Source: Bacillaceae bacterium JMAK1 (GTDB taxonomy: Bacteria > Bacillota > Bacilli > Bacillales > Marinococcaceae). Taken from it: a DNA stretch of 64,000 bases. The DNA is taken from assembly GCA_012970285.1 (NCBI GenBank), contig JIBW01000002.1:1302001-1366000 (forward strand). Direction: 5' to 3'. The position numbers and the translations under genes were made by a program. Shown here piece by piece: positions 63,802-64,000 of the stretch. Under the pieces are notes generated by a model. The model was given only the letters and a program-made list of their open reading frames with translations. It was not told the DNA's origin and did no database searches. Each line of letters opens with the position of its first letter. Within the stretch, counting starts at the first letter, position 1.

Positions 63802-64000
63802 TTATTCCTGACTCAGTGTACTTATTGCTTCAAATAAGACATTCACACCTGCGACACAATCTTTAGGCGATGTGTACTCGTCTTCGGAGTGGCTTTTCCC
63901 TCTTAAACTCGGAACAAAAATCATTGCAGTAGGCATCAACGTGGCGATAAACTGTGCGTCATGTCCAGCTCCACTCACCATTCGTCGATGTGTTGTGCCC
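63802..64000 (-). CDS. M20-type Zn amidohydrolase (allantoate/N-carbamoyl amino acid), 3' part
   Basis: Only the last 66 codons lie in the window. RRMVSGAGHDAQFIATLMPTAM, then FVPSLRGKSHSEDEY and GVNVLFEAISTLSQE are typical of the hydantoinase/carbamoylase branch (allantoate amidohydrolase, N-carbamoyl-L-amino acid hydrolase, beta-ureidopropionase). The metal His is in SGAGHDA. The exact substrate cannot be set from this fragment. Confidence 0.87.
   Translation of the reverse strand, partial: GTTHRRMVSGAGHDAQFIATLMPTAMIFVPSLRGKSHSEDEYTSPKDCVAGVNVLFEAISTLSQE

Noticed and set aside
1-64000. Prophage, insertion sequence, integrative element, toxin-antitoxin or antiphage system
   Set aside because: All larger genes fit the conserved Bacillaceae backbone; no transposase, integrase, phage structural or restriction gene was recognised.

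Overview
The window is ordinary chromosome of an endospore-forming Bacillaceae, most likely an alkaliphilic or haloalkaliphilic relative of the Bacillus halodurans group. Evidence for sporulation is a SafA-like coat protein, a YhcN/YlaJ lipoprotein, an alpha/beta SASP, YhaL, a YjcZ-type peptide, SpoVR, YhbH and PrkA. Gene order follows two B. subtilis blocks: obg-pheB-pheA-safA-yebC-ruvA-ruvB-queA, and the hemEHY/pbpF/yhaA/ecs/hit/serC/hpr/prsA/yhaM/yhaQP/yhaX/yheAB/sspB/yhb region. Exported proteins are strikingly acidic: I count about 90 Asp/Glu against about 9 Lys/Arg in mature PrsA, which fits life at high pH. TTG and GTG starts are common and terminators are abundant and clear. No insertion sequence, prophage or CRISPR array was seen.

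Layout. 1-7.8 kb: minus-strand housekeeping genes (queA 5' part, ruvBA, yebC, two spore-envelope genes, pheA, pheB, obg). 7.8-7.9 kb: a cluster of GGGGACAGTCCCC palindromes at the join between the two blocks; spo0B, usually next to obg, is absent here. 7.9-11.3 kb: hemEHY. 11.5-14.9 kb: two tandem chemoreceptor paralogues. 15-28.5 kb: PBP1, a LiaF-like protein, amidohydrolase, EcsABC, HIT, SerC, Hpr, PrsA, YhaL, YhaM. 28.5-34.9 kb: CssRS directly upstream of yhaM, a His-rich 42-bp tandem-repeat gene, a second YidC behind a probable MifM-type arrest peptide, and YhaQP. 35-38.6 kb: yhzD, a HAD-like protein, yheA, yheB, yheE, sspB. 38.7-43.7 kb: a five-gene leucine/methylcrotonyl-CoA degradation operon with a cre-like site upstream. 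44-59 kb: SpoVR, YhbH and PrkA interleaved with acylphosphatase, NAT, phosphoglucomutase, MsrA, signal peptidase I and a PrcB-like protein, then TrmL, YhbB and QueG. 59-64 kb: small membrane proteins, tRNA-Leu(CAA), a seven-bladed propeller protein, a DacB/PBP4 carboxypeptidase, a decayed Bax-inhibitor/YccA pseudogene and the 3' end of an M20-type amidohydrolase.

The most interesting signal is at 32.4-32.8 kb. An 89-codon ORF has one N-terminal membrane segment, a C-terminal DDDE tract, and last codons (UUUCCUUC) that can base-pair with the whole Shine-Dalgarno sequence (GAAGGAGG) of the yidC2 gene 29 nt downstream. This has the architecture of the B. subtilis MifM force-sensing arrest peptide, with unrelated sequence. 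It sits in a neighbourhood of protein-export quality control: PrsA foldase, CssRS secretion-stress sensor, YidC2, a signal peptidase and the EcsAB transporter. Other leads are a HAD-family protein lacking its catalytic Asp, a candidate structured RNA at 44.5 kb, and the palindrome-marked junction.
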